Assembly (NCBI RefSeq): GCF_000384475.1
Contig: NZ_ARWB01000001.1
Coordinates: 3,351,039 to 3,415,038, forward strand
Source of the DNA: Methylopila sp. M107
GTDB taxonomy: Bacteria > Pseudomonadota > Alphaproteobacteria > Rhizobiales > Methylopilaceae
Length of the DNA stretch: 64,000 nt
Direction: 5' to 3'
Part shown: positions 52,181 to 61,351 of the stretch, piece after piece
Layout of the letters: every line of letters begins with the position of its first letter
Position numbering within the stretch: position 1 is the stretch's first letter
Position numbers and translations under genes: made by a program
The notes under the pieces: generated by a model
What the model saw: only the letters and a program-made list of their open reading frames with translations
Databases searched by the model: none
Told to the model about the DNA's origin: nothing

Positions 52181-52978
52181 TCAGGCCGCCTTGCGCTCGT
52201 CGTGCCGCGCCAGCAGGTCGAGCACCGATTTGCGCAGCTCGATCAGGTGCGGGTCGTCCCGCCGCCGCGGATGGGAACGCTCCACCCGGATCTCGGAGAG
52301 GATGCGCGCCGGGCGATGGCTGAGCACGATCACGCGGTCGGCGAGCACCAGCGCCTCCTCGACGTCGTGCGTCACGAGCAGCGCCGTGAAGCCCGCGCCC
52401 TGCCAGAGCCGCGTCAGCTCCGACTGCATGGCGAGCCGCGTCAGCGAATCGAGCTTGCCGAGCGGCTCGTCGAGTATCAGCAGCCGCGGCTCGTTGACGA
52501 GCGCGCGCGCCAGCGCCGCGCGCTGCGCCATGCCGCCGGAGAGCTGGTGCGGATAGGCCGAGGCGAATTCGGACAGGCCCACGAGCTTCAGCGCGTCGTC
52601 GACGCGATAGCGCTGCGCGCTTGCGAGGCCGCGCGCCTGCAGCCCGAGCAGCACGTTCTGCTCGACGGTCCGCCAGGGAAACAGCGTCGGGTCCTGGAAC
52701 ACGACGACGCGCGACGGATCCGGCCCCTCGATCGCCTCGCCGTCGAACAGCAGCCGGCCCTCGCTCGCGGGTTCGAGGCCGGCGACCAGGCGCAGCAGCG
52801 TGGACTTTCCGCAGCCCGAGGGCCCGAGCAGCGCGACGAACTCGCCCGGCGCCACGTCGAGCGAAATGCGGTCGAGCACGGGCAGCGGCGCCCCGTCGAG
52901 CTCGAAGCGGTGCGACGCCGCCTCGACGCGGAGCGCCGCGCCGGCGGCTCGTTCGGGAGGCGTCATCTCGGTCACCAT
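52181..52978 (-). CDS. ABC transporter ATPase, SsuB/TauB type
   Basis: 265 residues. Walker A GPSGCGKST, Q-loop VFQDPTLFPWRTVEQNVLLGL, signature LSGGMAQRAALARAL, Walker B LLILDEPL, H-loop TALLVTHD. Sequence resembles nitrate/sulfonate/taurine ATPases. Overlaps the permease gene by 7 bases. Energizes uptake of sulfonates. Confidence 0.92.
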   Translation of the reverse strand: MVTEMTPPERAAGAALRVEAASHRFELDGAPLPVLDRISLDVAPGEFVALLGPSGCGKSTLLRLVAGLEPASEGRLLFDGEAIEGPDPSRVVVFQDPTLFPWRTVEQNVLLGLQARGLASAQRYRVDDALKLVGLSEFASAYPHQLSGGMAQRAALARALVNEPRLLILDEPLGKLDSLTRLAMQSELTRLWQGAGFTALLVTHDVEEALVLADRVIVLSHRPARILSEIRVERSHPRRRDDPHLIELRKSVLDLLARHDERKAA

Positions 52979-53976
52979 CTGACGACCCCCTTCTGCCAGC
53001 CGAGCTGCCGGTCGCGGATGCGGAACAGCACGGTGATGAGGCCGGAGCAGGCGAGCGCCATCACGATCAGGGCTGCGTACATGTTGGCGTAGGAGGCCCA
53101 CCCTTGCGCCCATTGCAGGTACCAGCCGAGCCCGGCCTTCACGCCGAGCATCTCGGCCACAACCAGCACCGCGAAGGACGCGCCGAGCCCCATGAACAGC
53201 CCGACGAAGACGTGCGGCAGCGCGGCCGGGATCGCGACTCGCAGCACCAGGAAGGAGCGGCTCGCCCCGAGCGTGCGGGCGACGTCGTAATAGCTCGACG
53301 GCACGCTCGCGACGCCCGACCAGGTGAGCACGGTCACCGGAAAACCGGTCGCGAGCGCGATCAGGAAGGTGCTGGCGCTCCAGCTCGAGGGGAAGATGAA
53401 GAAGGCGAGCGGCAGCCACGCGGTCGCGGGCAGGGGGCCGACGAAGCGCAGCACGGGATGCGTCCAGTAGCTGACGGCCTTGGACCATCCGATCGCGATC
53501 CCGAGCGCGAACCCTGCGGCCGCGCCGAACAGATAGCCGACCCCGAGCAGCTGCGCGGAGGCCAGGATGCTTTCGAAAAGCCGCGGAAAATCGTCGAGAT
53601 AGACCTCCAGCACCGCCTGCGGCGGCGGGAAGAACGGCATCGGCAGAAGCTCGAACTTGGCGGTGACGAACTCCCACGCCCCGAAGAAGCCGGCGAGCGC
53701 GACGAGCCATGGCGCGTGATGGCGAAGCCGGGAGCCGAAGCTGGGGGCCGCGCGTCCGATGGCCGTAGCGACGAGGATCGCGACGCCGATCGCGGCGAGA
53801 CCCCAGGCGAACTCGGCCGTGTAGCCGAAGTCGCCGGTCTCCCCGAGACCGGCCGTGAGCGCCGCGACCGCGAACCACGCCGCCGCGGCGGTCGCCTCGA
53901 CGAGAGGAAGCGGCGCGGCGGCGCTCTCGGACCGGCGCGCGACGCGGCCGTCATCCTGATAGGCGACGCTGCTCAT
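52972..53976 (-). CDS. ABC transporter permease, SsuC/TauC type
   Basis: 334 residues. N-terminal two extra hydrophobic segments, then the binding-protein-dependent transport inner-membrane domain with the EAA-like loop SSYYDVARTLGASRSFLVLRVAIPAALPHVFVGL. It is typical of nitrate/sulfonate/taurine permeases, with an extended N-terminus. Works with the ATPase downstream and the binding proteins upstream. Confidence 0.92.
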   Translation of the reverse strand: MSSVAYQDDGRVARRSESAAAPLPLVEATAAAAWFAVAALTAGLGETGDFGYTAEFAWGLAAIGVAILVATAIGRAAPSFGSRLRHHAPWLVALAGFFGAWEFVTAKFELLPMPFFPPPQAVLEVYLDDFPRLFESILASAQLLGVGYLFGAAAGFALGIAIGWSKAVSYWTHPVLRFVGPLPATAWLPLAFFIFPSSWSASTFLIALATGFPVTVLTWSGVASVPSSYYDVARTLGASRSFLVLRVAIPAALPHVFVGLFMGLGASFAVLVVAEMLGVKAGLGWYLQWAQGWASYANMYAALIVMALACSGLITVLFRIRDRQLGWQKGVVRW

Positions 53977-54007
53977 CGGCGCATCCCCCGTCCGTTCGTG
54001 GCCGCGC

Positions 54008-55102
54008 TCACGCCGAGGTCAGCACGTCGGCGTAGACGCGTTCGGCGAACTTCGCGGTGTCGGTGCGCGGCTTGAAGACGTTCACGAGCTTCAGCTCGTC
54101 GGCGTAGAGCTCGATCTGCTTCTTCAGCTCGTCGCCGATCGGGCGGTGGTGGTGGTCCTGCGTGACGAGGATCCGGGCGAGGTCCTCAATCGATCCCTTG
54201 CCGCCATACTTCGCATAGGCCTCGGCCGCGAAGCGCGGGTCCTCAGCGACGAGATGGCCGGCCTCCAGCACCGCCTTGGTGAGCGCGGCCGCGACAGGCT
54301 TGTCGTCGCGGATCAGCGAGCCGCGCACCGACAGCAGGCAGCAGGTGCGGTCCTTGTAATCGCCGGTCAGGTTGGTCGCGACTTCGGTGAGCGCGCCGTC
54401 CTTCAGCCAGATGAAGGTCTTCGGGTCGCTGTCGGCGAGCGCGTCGGCCTCGCCCTTCTGGATCGCGAGCGGCAGGAGCTCGCCCGGATACTGCCGCCAG
54501 TTGACGTCCGTTTCCGGATTGAGCCCGGCCTTGGCGAGCGCGACCGAGAAGAAGTTCTTGGCCGGGCTCGCCTGATCGCTGATCGCGACCGACTTGCCCT
54601 TGAGGTCGGCGAGGCTCGCAATGCCCTTGTCCTTGCCCGCGAGCAATCTCAGGCAGCCGCCGTGGACGCCGGCCGTGATCTTGACGTCGAACCCCTGTTC
54701 GAGCGGTTTCAGCCAGCGCAGCGCCATGCCGATGCCGGCGTCCGCCTTGCCGGTCGCGATGGCCTCCAGCAGCGTTTCGGTCGAGCCGCCAAAGTTCACG
54801 AACTCGACCTCGAGCCCATGCTTGGCGAACACGCCTTTCTCCTGCGCGACGGGCGCGACCGCGGTGCAGATCGCGGTCGCGTTCCAGGCGAGCTTGATCT
54901 TGACCGGCGCGCCGGCGGGACCTGCGACCGTCGCGGGTCCCGAACGGCAGATTTCCTGGAGGCCGGCGAGCGGGTCGGCTGCGGGCGAGAGGAAGGGGAG
55001 GGCCGCCGCCGCGCCGAGCGGAAGCGCGCCCGCGCCGAGCGCGCCGCCGATGAGGACTGCGCGACGCGAGATGTCTGTCGAAGGTTTGCGGGCGTCTGAC
55101 AT
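54008..55102 (-). CDS. ABC transporter substrate-binding protein (nitrate/sulfonate family), Tat-exported
   Basis: 364 residues. Twin-Arg signal (ISRRAVLIGGALGAGALPLG), then KIKLAWNATAICTAVAPVAQEKGVFAKHGLEVEFVNFGGSTETLLEAIATGKADAGIGMALRWLKPL of the SsuA/NMT1 family. Binds a small sulfonate or related anion in the periplasm. Two binding proteins flank one permease/ATPase pair; the second is at 55135. Confidence 0.9.
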   Translation of the reverse strand: MSDARKPSTDISRRAVLIGGALGAGALPLGAAAALPFLSPAADPLAGLQEICRSGPATVAGPAGAPVKIKLAWNATAICTAVAPVAQEKGVFAKHGLEVEFVNFGGSTETLLEAIATGKADAGIGMALRWLKPLEQGFDVKITAGVHGGCLRLLAGKDKGIASLADLKGKSVAISDQASPAKNFFSVALAKAGLNPETDVNWRQYPGELLPLAIQKGEADALADSDPKTFIWLKDGALTEVATNLTGDYKDRTCCLLSVRGSLIRDDKPVAAALTKAVLEAGHLVAEDPRFAAEAYAKYGGKGSIEDLARILVTQDHHHRPIGDELKKQIELYADELKLVNVFKPRTDTAKFAERVYADVLTSA

Positions 55103-55134
55103 GGGCTTGGTTCTTCGGGTTGAGGGCGCGGGCG

Positions 55135-56121
55135 TCAGTGTCTGTGACCGGTCGCAAGAGCCTCGACCTCGTCCTTGCGGACGGGACGGAGGCCGGCGGC
55201 GATGGAGGCGGCGAAGGACGGGTCGAGGCTGTCGCGGGCGTCGAACGACGCCTTGATCAGGCCGTTGCGGGCGTAGAGCTCGATCGCCTTCTGCTGGTCG
55301 GCCGCGACGCCGTCGTCGATCGGCGCGAGCGAGATGCGGGCGCGGTTCAGCCAGTGCTTCGAGACCTTCGGGTCGACGCCGACGAGCTTGCCCCAGCTTT
55401 CCGCATAGGAATCGACATGCCCGAGCGACCATTTGCGCGCGCGGGCGAGCCGCGTGAGGAAGTCCTCCAGCAAGGGGCGCTTCGCCGCGATCGCGTCGTC
55501 GCGGGCGACCTGGAAGCTCAGGCCCGCCGTCAGTCCGGCGCCGGTCGCGACCCGGCGCGCGCCGGACAGGACCTCTTCCTGCGAGACATACGGCTCCCAG
55601 GTCGACCAGGCGTCGATCTGGCCGGACGCGTAGGCGGTCTTGGCGTCGACCGGCGACAGGAAGCGCACGGTCACGTCGCCGGGCTTGAATCCCTCATGTT
55701 CGATCGCCGCCAGCACCAGCTGATGGCCGATCGAGCCCTTGCCGGTTCCGATCGTCTTGCCCTTGAGGTCCGCGAAGCCGCGGACGGGCGAACCCGCCTG
55801 GACCAGCACCGCGAGCCCTTCCGGGTTCTGCCTGATAGAGGCGATCGCCTTGGCCTTGACGCCCGCCGCGACCGCGAAGGTGAACGGCGCGTCGCCGACG
55901 ATGCCGGTCTCGATCGCCCCGGCGTTCAGCGCCTCGAGCAGGGGCGCTGCGGCCGGAAACTCCTTCCACTCGATCCGATAGGGCGCGTCGTTCAGCACGC
56001 CCGCGGCCTCCATCACGGCGCGCGAGCCGCCCTTCTGGTCGCCGACCGTCAGGACGTCCTCGGCGAGCGCCGGCGCGACGAAGGCGAGAAACACGGCGAG
56101 CGAGAGAACGAGCCGGATCAC
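55135..56121 (-). CDS. Second ABC substrate-binding protein, aliphatic sulfonate type
   Basis: 328 residues. Sec signal (RLVLSLAVFLAFVAPALA), then LTVGDQKGGSRAVMEAAG, IETGIVGDAPFTFAVAAGVKAKAIAS and FADLKGKTIGTGKGSIGHQLVLAA, typical of SsuA. The ATGA overlap couples it to the SsuD-like gene upstream. The distinct signal type and sequence from the other binding protein suggest a different ligand range for one transporter. Confidence 0.9.
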   Translation of the reverse strand: MIRLVLSLAVFLAFVAPALAEDVLTVGDQKGGSRAVMEAAGVLNDAPYRIEWKEFPAAAPLLEALNAGAIETGIVGDAPFTFAVAAGVKAKAIASIRQNPEGLAVLVQAGSPVRGFADLKGKTIGTGKGSIGHQLVLAAIEHEGFKPGDVTVRFLSPVDAKTAYASGQIDAWSTWEPYVSQEEVLSGARRVATGAGLTAGLSFQVARDDAIAAKRPLLEDFLTRLARARKWSLGHVDSYAESWGKLVGVDPKVSKHWLNRARISLAPIDDGVAADQQKAIELYARNGLIKASFDARDSLDPSFAASIAAGLRPVRKDEVEALATGHRH

Positions 56122-57209
56122 GCCGCGGCCTCATGGGTCGACGACCGCCGTTCGGCGACGAGCCGGCGGACGAGCGGAATCAGCCGCGCGCCATAGTCGA
56201 CCGCGTCTTCGATCGGATCGAAGCCGCGGATCAGGAAGGTCGAGACCCCGAGATCGTGATAGTCGAGCATCGCGTCGGCGACCTGCTCGGGCGTGCCGAC
56301 CAGCGACGTCGAGTTGCCTTTGGCGCCGGTCAGCGCCGAAAGCTCCGTCCAGAGTCGCTTGTCGAGCCGCGGCCCCTGCGCCGCGGCCTCGAGCAGCCGC
56401 GTCGAGCCCGCATTGACCGGCTCTTTCGTGCGCCGGAAGCCGGTCGCGTCCTGGAAGGCGCGGGCCCGGTCGAGGATGTCCGCGGCGCGCCGCCAGGCGG
56501 CCTCCTCGGTGTCGGCGAGGATCGGGCGCAGCGACAGGCTGAACCGCGGAGCGCGGCTGTACCTTGCCGCCTCGCCGCTGACCCGCGACACGATCTCGCG
56601 CGTCTGGGCGAGCGTCTCGCCCCAGAGCGCGTAGACGTCGGCGTGCTTCGCCGCGACCCGGATCGCAGGCCCTGACGCGCCGCCGAAATAGATCGGCAGA
56701 TGGGGCTTCGCGACGGGCTTGACGGCCGAGAACGCCTTCTCGAACAGGTAGAACCGCCCGGTGTGGTCGAACGGCTCTTCCGCAGTCCAGACGCGGCGCA
56801 GGATGTCGAGATACTCGTCTGTCCGCTTGTAGCGGTCGTCCTTCGGCAGGAAGCTGCCGTCCTGCGCGAGTTCGACGTCGTCGCCGCCCGTGATGACGTG
56901 GATCGCGACGCGCCCGCCCGAAAGCTGGTCGAGCGTCGCGAACTGGCGCGCCGCGACCGTCGGCTGGGTGAAGCCCGGACGGTGGGCGATCATCACGCCG
57001 AGCCGCGACGTGACCGAGGTGATGTGCTGGGCGATCTGCAGGCTGTCGGGGCTCGTCGAATGGAACGCGACGAGCACGCGGTCGAAGCCGCCGGCCTCAT
57101 GGGCGCGCGCCGCGGCCTCGATATGCGCGACGTCGACCGCAGGCCCCGTCGCTGGCCGGGTTTCGGAGCTGTCGCGCGCCGCGACATAGCCGATGAATTC
57201 GACGCCCAT
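56118..57209 (-). CDS. FMNH2-dependent alkanesulfonate monooxygenase, SsuD-like
   Basis: 363 residues. Luciferase-like fold: MGVEFIGYVAARDSSETR start, AIHVITGGDDVELAQDG and VMIAHRPGFTQPTVAARQFATLDQLSGGR, and FDHTGRFYLFEKAFSAVKP, all SsuD-like; cleaves alkanesulfonates to aldehyde and sulfite with FMNH2. No flavin reductase gene is in the operon, so reductant is from elsewhere. Three bases downstream of the SfnB-like gene. Confidence 0.92.
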   Translation of the reverse strand: MGVEFIGYVAARDSSETRPATGPAVDVAHIEAAARAHEAGGFDRVLVAFHSTSPDSLQIAQHITSVTSRLGVMIAHRPGFTQPTVAARQFATLDQLSGGRVAIHVITGGDDVELAQDGSFLPKDDRYKRTDEYLDILRRVWTAEEPFDHTGRFYLFEKAFSAVKPVAKPHLPIYFGGASGPAIRVAAKHADVYALWGETLAQTREIVSRVSGEAARYSRAPRFSLSLRPILADTEEAAWRRAADILDRARAFQDATGFRRTKEPVNAGSTRLLEAAAQGPRLDKRLWTELSALTGAKGNSTSLVGTPEQVADAMLDYHDLGVSTFLIRGFDPIEDAVDYGARLIPLVRRLVAERRSSTHEAAA

Positions 57210-57212
57210 GGT

Positions 57213-58358
57213 TCACTCTCCTGAAGCGCGGCGCGCGATCGCGGCCCGCCCGGCGGTCGCGCGCGACAGGTCGGCCTGCGGCGTGTGGATCCGAGCGGCG
57301 AGCACGTCGCGCAGGTGGCGCTCGAGCGGGTTTTTGCGGGCGAGCGCCGGATTGCCGGCTGCCGCGACCGCCGCTTCGACGGCCGCGATGGCGTTGTCGG
57401 TCAGCGCGGCCTTGAGCAGCGCGCCCTCTTCGGGCGACGGCGGCCTGCCGCCGTCGACGTCGGCCGCGAGGCTCCTGATCAGCCGGCCATTGACCGCGAG
57501 CCGCTCCTCGATTCCCCCGGCGATCTCCTGGAACCGCGTCAGCGTCGCGAGCGACGCGCCGAGGTTCGACGGGACGCGCTCCTGAAGGAACCGCGCGAGC
57601 CAGTCGGCCGCGGCCTGCGCGACGCCGGTGTAGAGCGCGCCGAGCAGCGCCGCGTTCCAGGCCTGCAGCACGGGGTTCGGGCCGACGTCTTCCGGCCGCC
57701 GGAGGTCGACGGCGGCGTCCTGCCCAAGCGCGACGTCGTCGAAATGGACGTCGTGGCTGCCGCTCGCGCGCATGCCGAGCGAATCCCAGGTCTCCTCGAT
57801 GCGCAGACCCGCCGCGCCGCGCGGCGCGAGGAACGTCCCGACCCGGGCGGGCTCCTCGTCGGTCCGGGCGAACACCGCGAACCAGCTGAGAACGGGCGCT
57901 CCCGTCGTGTAGATCTTGTGGCCGGACAGGACCCAGCCCGTATCCGTCCGCCGCGCGATCGTGGCCGGGAGCCCGCCGCGCGACGGGGTCCCGAGATCGG
58001 GCTCGACGCGCAGCATGTTGATGAGCGAGACGCCCGTCGCCGCCTCGCGCGTCAGCCGCGCCACCGTGGCGTCCGGCCAGCCGGTCCAGAGAGCGTGCTG
58101 GAGATATTGCATCGAAAGCACGAGGGCGGTGGACGGCTCGGCCCGCGCGATCCGCCCGACGACGGCGGCCGCCTCCGCAAGCCCCGCGCCGGCGCCGCCG
58201 TGCCGCGACGGCGCGACCAGCGCGAGCAGGCCGGCCTCGGCCAAAGCGGCAAAATTCTCGAACGGGAAACGCGCCTCTCGGTCATGCGCGGCGGCGCTTT
58301 CGGCGAAGCGCCTCGCGAGCGCGTCCACGATCTCCATGCGGAGCACTGGGCGGTTCAT
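57213..58358 (-). CDS. SfnB-like acyl-CoA-dehydrogenase-fold sulfur-acquisition oxidoreductase
   Basis: 381 residues. Acyl-CoA dehydrogenase-fold: LVAPSRHGGAGAGLAEAAAVVGRIARAEPSTALVL, SGHKIYTTGAPVLSWFAVFAR, WDSLGMRASGSHDVHFDDVAL. Matches the SfnB/DszC-like group of FMN-dependent enzymes for sulfur scavenging. The ATG at 58358 was preferred (GGGGAGAG 4 bases upstream); an upstream start at 58397 is less likely. First gene of the seven-gene operon downstream of the second palindrome. Confidence 0.9.
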   Translation of the reverse strand: MNRPVLRMEIVDALARRFAESAAAHDREARFPFENFAALAEAGLLALVAPSRHGGAGAGLAEAAAVVGRIARAEPSTALVLSMQYLQHALWTGWPDATVARLTREAATGVSLINMLRVEPDLGTPSRGGLPATIARRTDTGWVLSGHKIYTTGAPVLSWFAVFARTDEEPARVGTFLAPRGAAGLRIEETWDSLGMRASGSHDVHFDDVALGQDAAVDLRRPEDVGPNPVLQAWNAALLGALYTGVAQAAADWLARFLQERVPSNLGASLATLTRFQEIAGGIEERLAVNGRLIRSLAADVDGGRPPSPEEGALLKAALTDNAIAAVEAAVAAAGNPALARKNPLERHLRDVLAARIHTPQADLSRATAGRAAIARRASGE

Positions 58359-58422
58359 GTGCTCTCCCCGGCGTCGGCGCGAACGCCGCATGCCCATCGG
58401 TCGGATCGTCAGATCGGTATAT

Positions 58423-58439
58423 TATATAAATTCAATAGA
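58423..58439. promoter_or_regulatory. 17-bp palindrome, candidate sulfur-regulon operator (site B)
   Basis: TATATAAATTCAATAGA on the plus strand; matches 15 of 17 positions of TCTATAAATTCGATAGA at 48097. It lies 65 bases before the SfnB-like start, in a strongly AT-rich stretch (58417-58455). Confidence 0.6.
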
Positions 58440-58619
58440 CAATATGTATTTTCAAGTCAGACAAGGCTCGCCGCGATTGCGGACGGCGCCGGGCGCGCGC
58501 AAATCGCCGGCGATCGAGCGTCACGACGCAGTCGTGGACGCCCGCGCAAGCTCGCGACCGCGTTCGCAGAACATGCCGGCGCTTTGTCTTGTCGATGGCG
58601 GATGTGATCTAAGGCCCGC

Positions 58620-59618
58620 ATGGATGTTCTCGGCGATCCGCGACTGATCTGCGGCTTCAGCGCTTCGCCCGCGGGCGGCGCGCAGCGTCTCGAATGGGAC
58701 GGGCTCGACGCCGCGCTCGCCTCGACCGACAGCTATTGCTGGATCCACCTCGACGCGGCGGACCTGCGCGTCCAGCGCTGGATCGAAAGCCAGCCGAACC
58801 TGCCCGCGCGGGCGAAGAAGACGCTGCTCGGCGAAGACCAGCTCGTCCGCTTCAGGGAGGCGGGCGAGGGCGGCTTCGCCGGCGTCCTCTCCGACCTGCA
58901 CCACGATTTCGACGACGACCCCTCGGCCGTCGGCGCGCTGCGCGTCTATTTCGACGAGCATCGCGTCGTCACCGCCCGCCGCCATCCGCTGCAGGCCGTC
59001 GACCGCCTGCGCCGCACCCTGGAGAAGCAGGCCTGGGAAAAACAGTCCTGCGACATCCGCCCGCTGAACCTCGTCGCAAACCTGCTGCTGCACCTCTCCG
59101 ACGCCTTCGTCGAACTGGTGCAGGACGCGACCGAGGATCTTGACGCGGTCGAGGCCGCGATCCTCGACGACGCCGCGCGCGGCGCCGCGGATCTTGGCCG
59201 CGTCCGCCGGCTGCTCGCGCGGCTGCGCCGTCACCTCGGCCCCCAGCGCCTCGCGCTCGGCCGGCTCGCGGCGCGCCCGCCCGAATGGGCGAGCCAGGAG
59301 GACGCGAACGCCCTGCGCGACGCGGTCGGCCGGCTCGACGCCGTCGGCCACGACCTCGACCTCTCGCAGGAGCGCGCCCGCCAGCTGCAGGACGAACGCG
59401 CCGCGACGCTCGCCGAGATCACCAACCGGAACCTCTACGTGCTCTCGATCGTCACCGCCGTCTTCCTGCCGATGACGCTGGTGACCGGCGTCTTCGGCAT
59501 GAACGTCGGCGGGCTGCCGGGCGTGGAGAGCCCGCACGGGTTTTTGTGGACGGTGGCGCTGATGGCCGCGACCGGTCTCGCGACCTGGGCGTTTCTGAAG
59601 GTGGCGCGGATCGTGTGA
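58620..59618 (+). CDS. ZntB/CorA-family divalent-cation transporter
   Basis: 332 residues. Cytosolic N-terminal domain, then a long helix and two C-terminal TM helices with FGMNVGG (GMN signature in the pore; here FGMN instead of YGMN) and PHGFLWTVALMAA. It resembles ZntB (zinc efflux) more than Mg2+ CorA. Pentameric, inner membrane. The start at 58620 overlaps nothing; divergent from the sulfonate operon with 261 bases between. Confidence 0.9.
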   Translation: MDVLGDPRLICGFSASPAGGAQRLEWDGLDAALASTDSYCWIHLDAADLRVQRWIESQPNLPARAKKTLLGEDQLVRFREAGEGGFAGVLSDLHHDFDDDPSAVGALRVYFDEHRVVTARRHPLQAVDRLRRTLEKQAWEKQSCDIRPLNLVANLLLHLSDAFVELVQDATEDLDAVEAAILDDAARGAADLGRVRRLLARLRRHLGPQRLALGRLAARPPEWASQEDANALRDAVGRLDAVGHDLDLSQERARQLQDERAATLAEITNRNLYVLSIVTAVFLPMTLVTGVFGMNVGGLPGVESPHGFLWTVALMAATGLATWAFLKVARIV

Positions 59619-59621
59619 AGC

Positions 59622-59729
59622 GTCATTCCGGCTGAAGCGAAGCGGAAGGCCGGAATCCAGAAACACAATCGTCCCGGGGCTCAACGGAACGGCAATTGAT
59701 CTGGATTCCGGCCCTTCGGCCGGAATGAC
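59622..59729. repeat. Palindromic intergenic repeat
   Basis: gtcattccggctgaagcgaa and the right arm ggcccttcggccggaatgac are nearly complementary, with ccggaatccagaa and ctggattccgg inside. Same family as 37306-37404. Confidence 0.85.
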
Positions 59730-59768
59730 TCTTCCCTTGAAGCGTGTGCGATCCAACCGTTCTCAACC

Positions 59769-59861
59769 GTCATGCCCGCGCTTTCGCGGGTATCCACGAC
59801 GTCGGCGCAGAGCCCCACAATCCCTGAAAGACATGGACGCCCGGCTCGGCCGGGCATGACG
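59769..59861. repeat. Palindromic intergenic repeat
   Basis: gtcatgcccgcgctttcgcg and ggctcggccgggcatgac with shared gtcatgccc/gggcatgac ends. Follows the 59622-59729 unit after 39 bases. The 367-base gap before the PAP2 gene holds these two units and nothing else that I can support. Confidence 0.8.
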
Positions 59862-59985
59862 GATACGGTCGCTTCTGCGCTGCATCGGATTGTCGTCGTG
59901 GCAGCCCAGCCGACGCTCTCAGACCGCCAGAACGGCCTACGAAGAGTGTAATCGATCGTTTATAAATGCGACCCATAGTTGCTGA

Positions 59986-60930
59986 ATGATCGACAACTTT
60001 CTCCGCTTCCGCCGCGCCGAAGTTCTGATATTGGCGGTGGCGACCTGCCTCGCGCTTCTCGACTGCGTCATCGTCGTCGTGCGCGACGTCGCGATCGACG
60101 GCGAGAGTTACGCCCGGAACGCCGTTGTGGCGGCCTGCCTGGTGCTGGTCGGCGTCTTCTACCGAACGACGGGACGAAGCGAGCGAATCGCCGCCAGCAC
60201 GATCTGCGCCGGCGGCTTCATCTGGTTCACCATGTGCCTCGCCGCGTTCAACTATCTGTTGCTGCCGGCCTGGGGCATGCAGATCGACCATCATCTGGTT
60301 CGGCTCGACAGCTATCTGGGCTATCATTGGCCGGACGTCGTTGCGTTCGGCGCGCAAAACCCGTTGCTCAACGAAGCGATGAGATGGGCCTACCTGTCCA
60401 CGCTGCCGCAGTTCACGCTGCTGGTTGTGCTGCTCGGCCTCACCGGCCGGTTCGACGATCTGTACGAGATGATCGCGATGGTTACGTTGTCCGCAAGCGC
60501 GACCGTGACGTTCTGGGCCGTGTTCCCGTCCATCGGGCCGAGCGCGCTGTTCGACCTGCCCGCGGACGTGCTCGCGGTTGCGTCGCCGATCGTCGGACCC
60601 GACTACGGACGCACGCTGACGGCGCTTTTAGCCGAAGGCGCGACGCGCATCGCGCCCGACGAGGCGAAGGGGCTCGTGGCGCTGCCGTCCTACCACACCG
60701 TGCTGGCCTGCGCGGCGGTATACTACTGCCGCAATCTGAAGCTGCTGCTGCCGGTCTTCGTGGTGCTGAACGTGATCGTCGTGCCCGCGGTGCTGGTTCA
60801 TGGCGGCCACCATCTGGTCGACATTGCGGGCGGCGTGCTCGTCTTCGCCGCCTCGGTCGCGCTGGCTAAGAGGTTCGCCGCGCACCGGCCGCAGATCGCC
60901 CCGGCAGCCGCCGTTCGGGTCGCGGGCTGA
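59986..60930 (+). CDS. PAP2-superfamily membrane phosphatase/transferase
   Basis: 314 residues, six or more TM helices. Catalytic loop segments LPSYHTVLACAAVYY (PSxH, with Tyr in place of Gly) and HGGHHLVDIAGGVLVF (HxxxxxD). This is the PAP2_3/inositolphosphotransferase-like group, which acts on lipid or sugar phosphates at the membrane. Neighbouring genes give no clue to substrate. AT-rich start region; weak RBS before ATG. Confidence 0.85.
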   Translation: MIDNFLRFRRAEVLILAVATCLALLDCVIVVVRDVAIDGESYARNAVVAACLVLVGVFYRTTGRSERIAASTICAGGFIWFTMCLAAFNYLLLPAWGMQIDHHLVRLDSYLGYHWPDVVAFGAQNPLLNEAMRWAYLSTLPQFTLLVVLLGLTGRFDDLYEMIAMVTLSASATVTFWAVFPSIGPSALFDLPADVLAVASPIVGPDYGRTLTALLAEGATRIAPDEAKGLVALPSYHTVLACAAVYYCRNLKLLLPVFVVLNVIVVPAVLVHGGHHLVDIAGGVLVFAASVALAKRFAAHRPQIAPAAAVRVAG

Positions 60931-61055
60931 CGCCGACAGAATTCAGCTCGCGAACGACCCGGCGATCCATGGGGCGTCGTTCCCGCGGACGACCAGCCTT
61001 GGACGCATGAGACGCTAAAAAAGGCGCTCGTCGGGAAGGGTATGGCGCAACGGGC

Positions 61056-61174
61056 GATTTCGAGTTCTACATCTACGCCACCGCCGCAGTGCTGGTGTTC
61101 CCAAAGCTGTTCTGCCGACCCCGCGACCGCGACGCTGCCGTTCTTCGCGGCCTTCGCCATCGCGATCTGCGCGA
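61056..61174 (+). pseudogene. Decayed MFS transporter N-terminal fragment
   Basis: Frame reads FYIYATAAVLVFPKLF, then shifts by one base and continues DPATATLPFFAAFAIAI. The intact MFS gene at 62959 has FYIYATAAVLVFPKLFFPG and ADPATATLQSFATFAIAF at the same places, with DNA nearly identical over long runs. So this is a truncated, frameshifted duplicate of the MFS N-terminus on the same strand. The rest of 60931-61351 shows no gene. Confidence 0.78.
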
Positions 61175-61351
61175 GTCGCCTCGTCGTCCTGCAACCAAAA
61201 AGACACGACGGCGCCCAATTTGCGGCAGTCGCTTGACCACTAAGGACCGTGCTTGCTCTTCTGGTGCCGAGGTGCGCGAGCCGGCGACCTCGCGTCTCTG
61301 ACCAATCGCTATCAGGACGATCCAGAACCGGCCGGAAGGGATTGCATCGGC

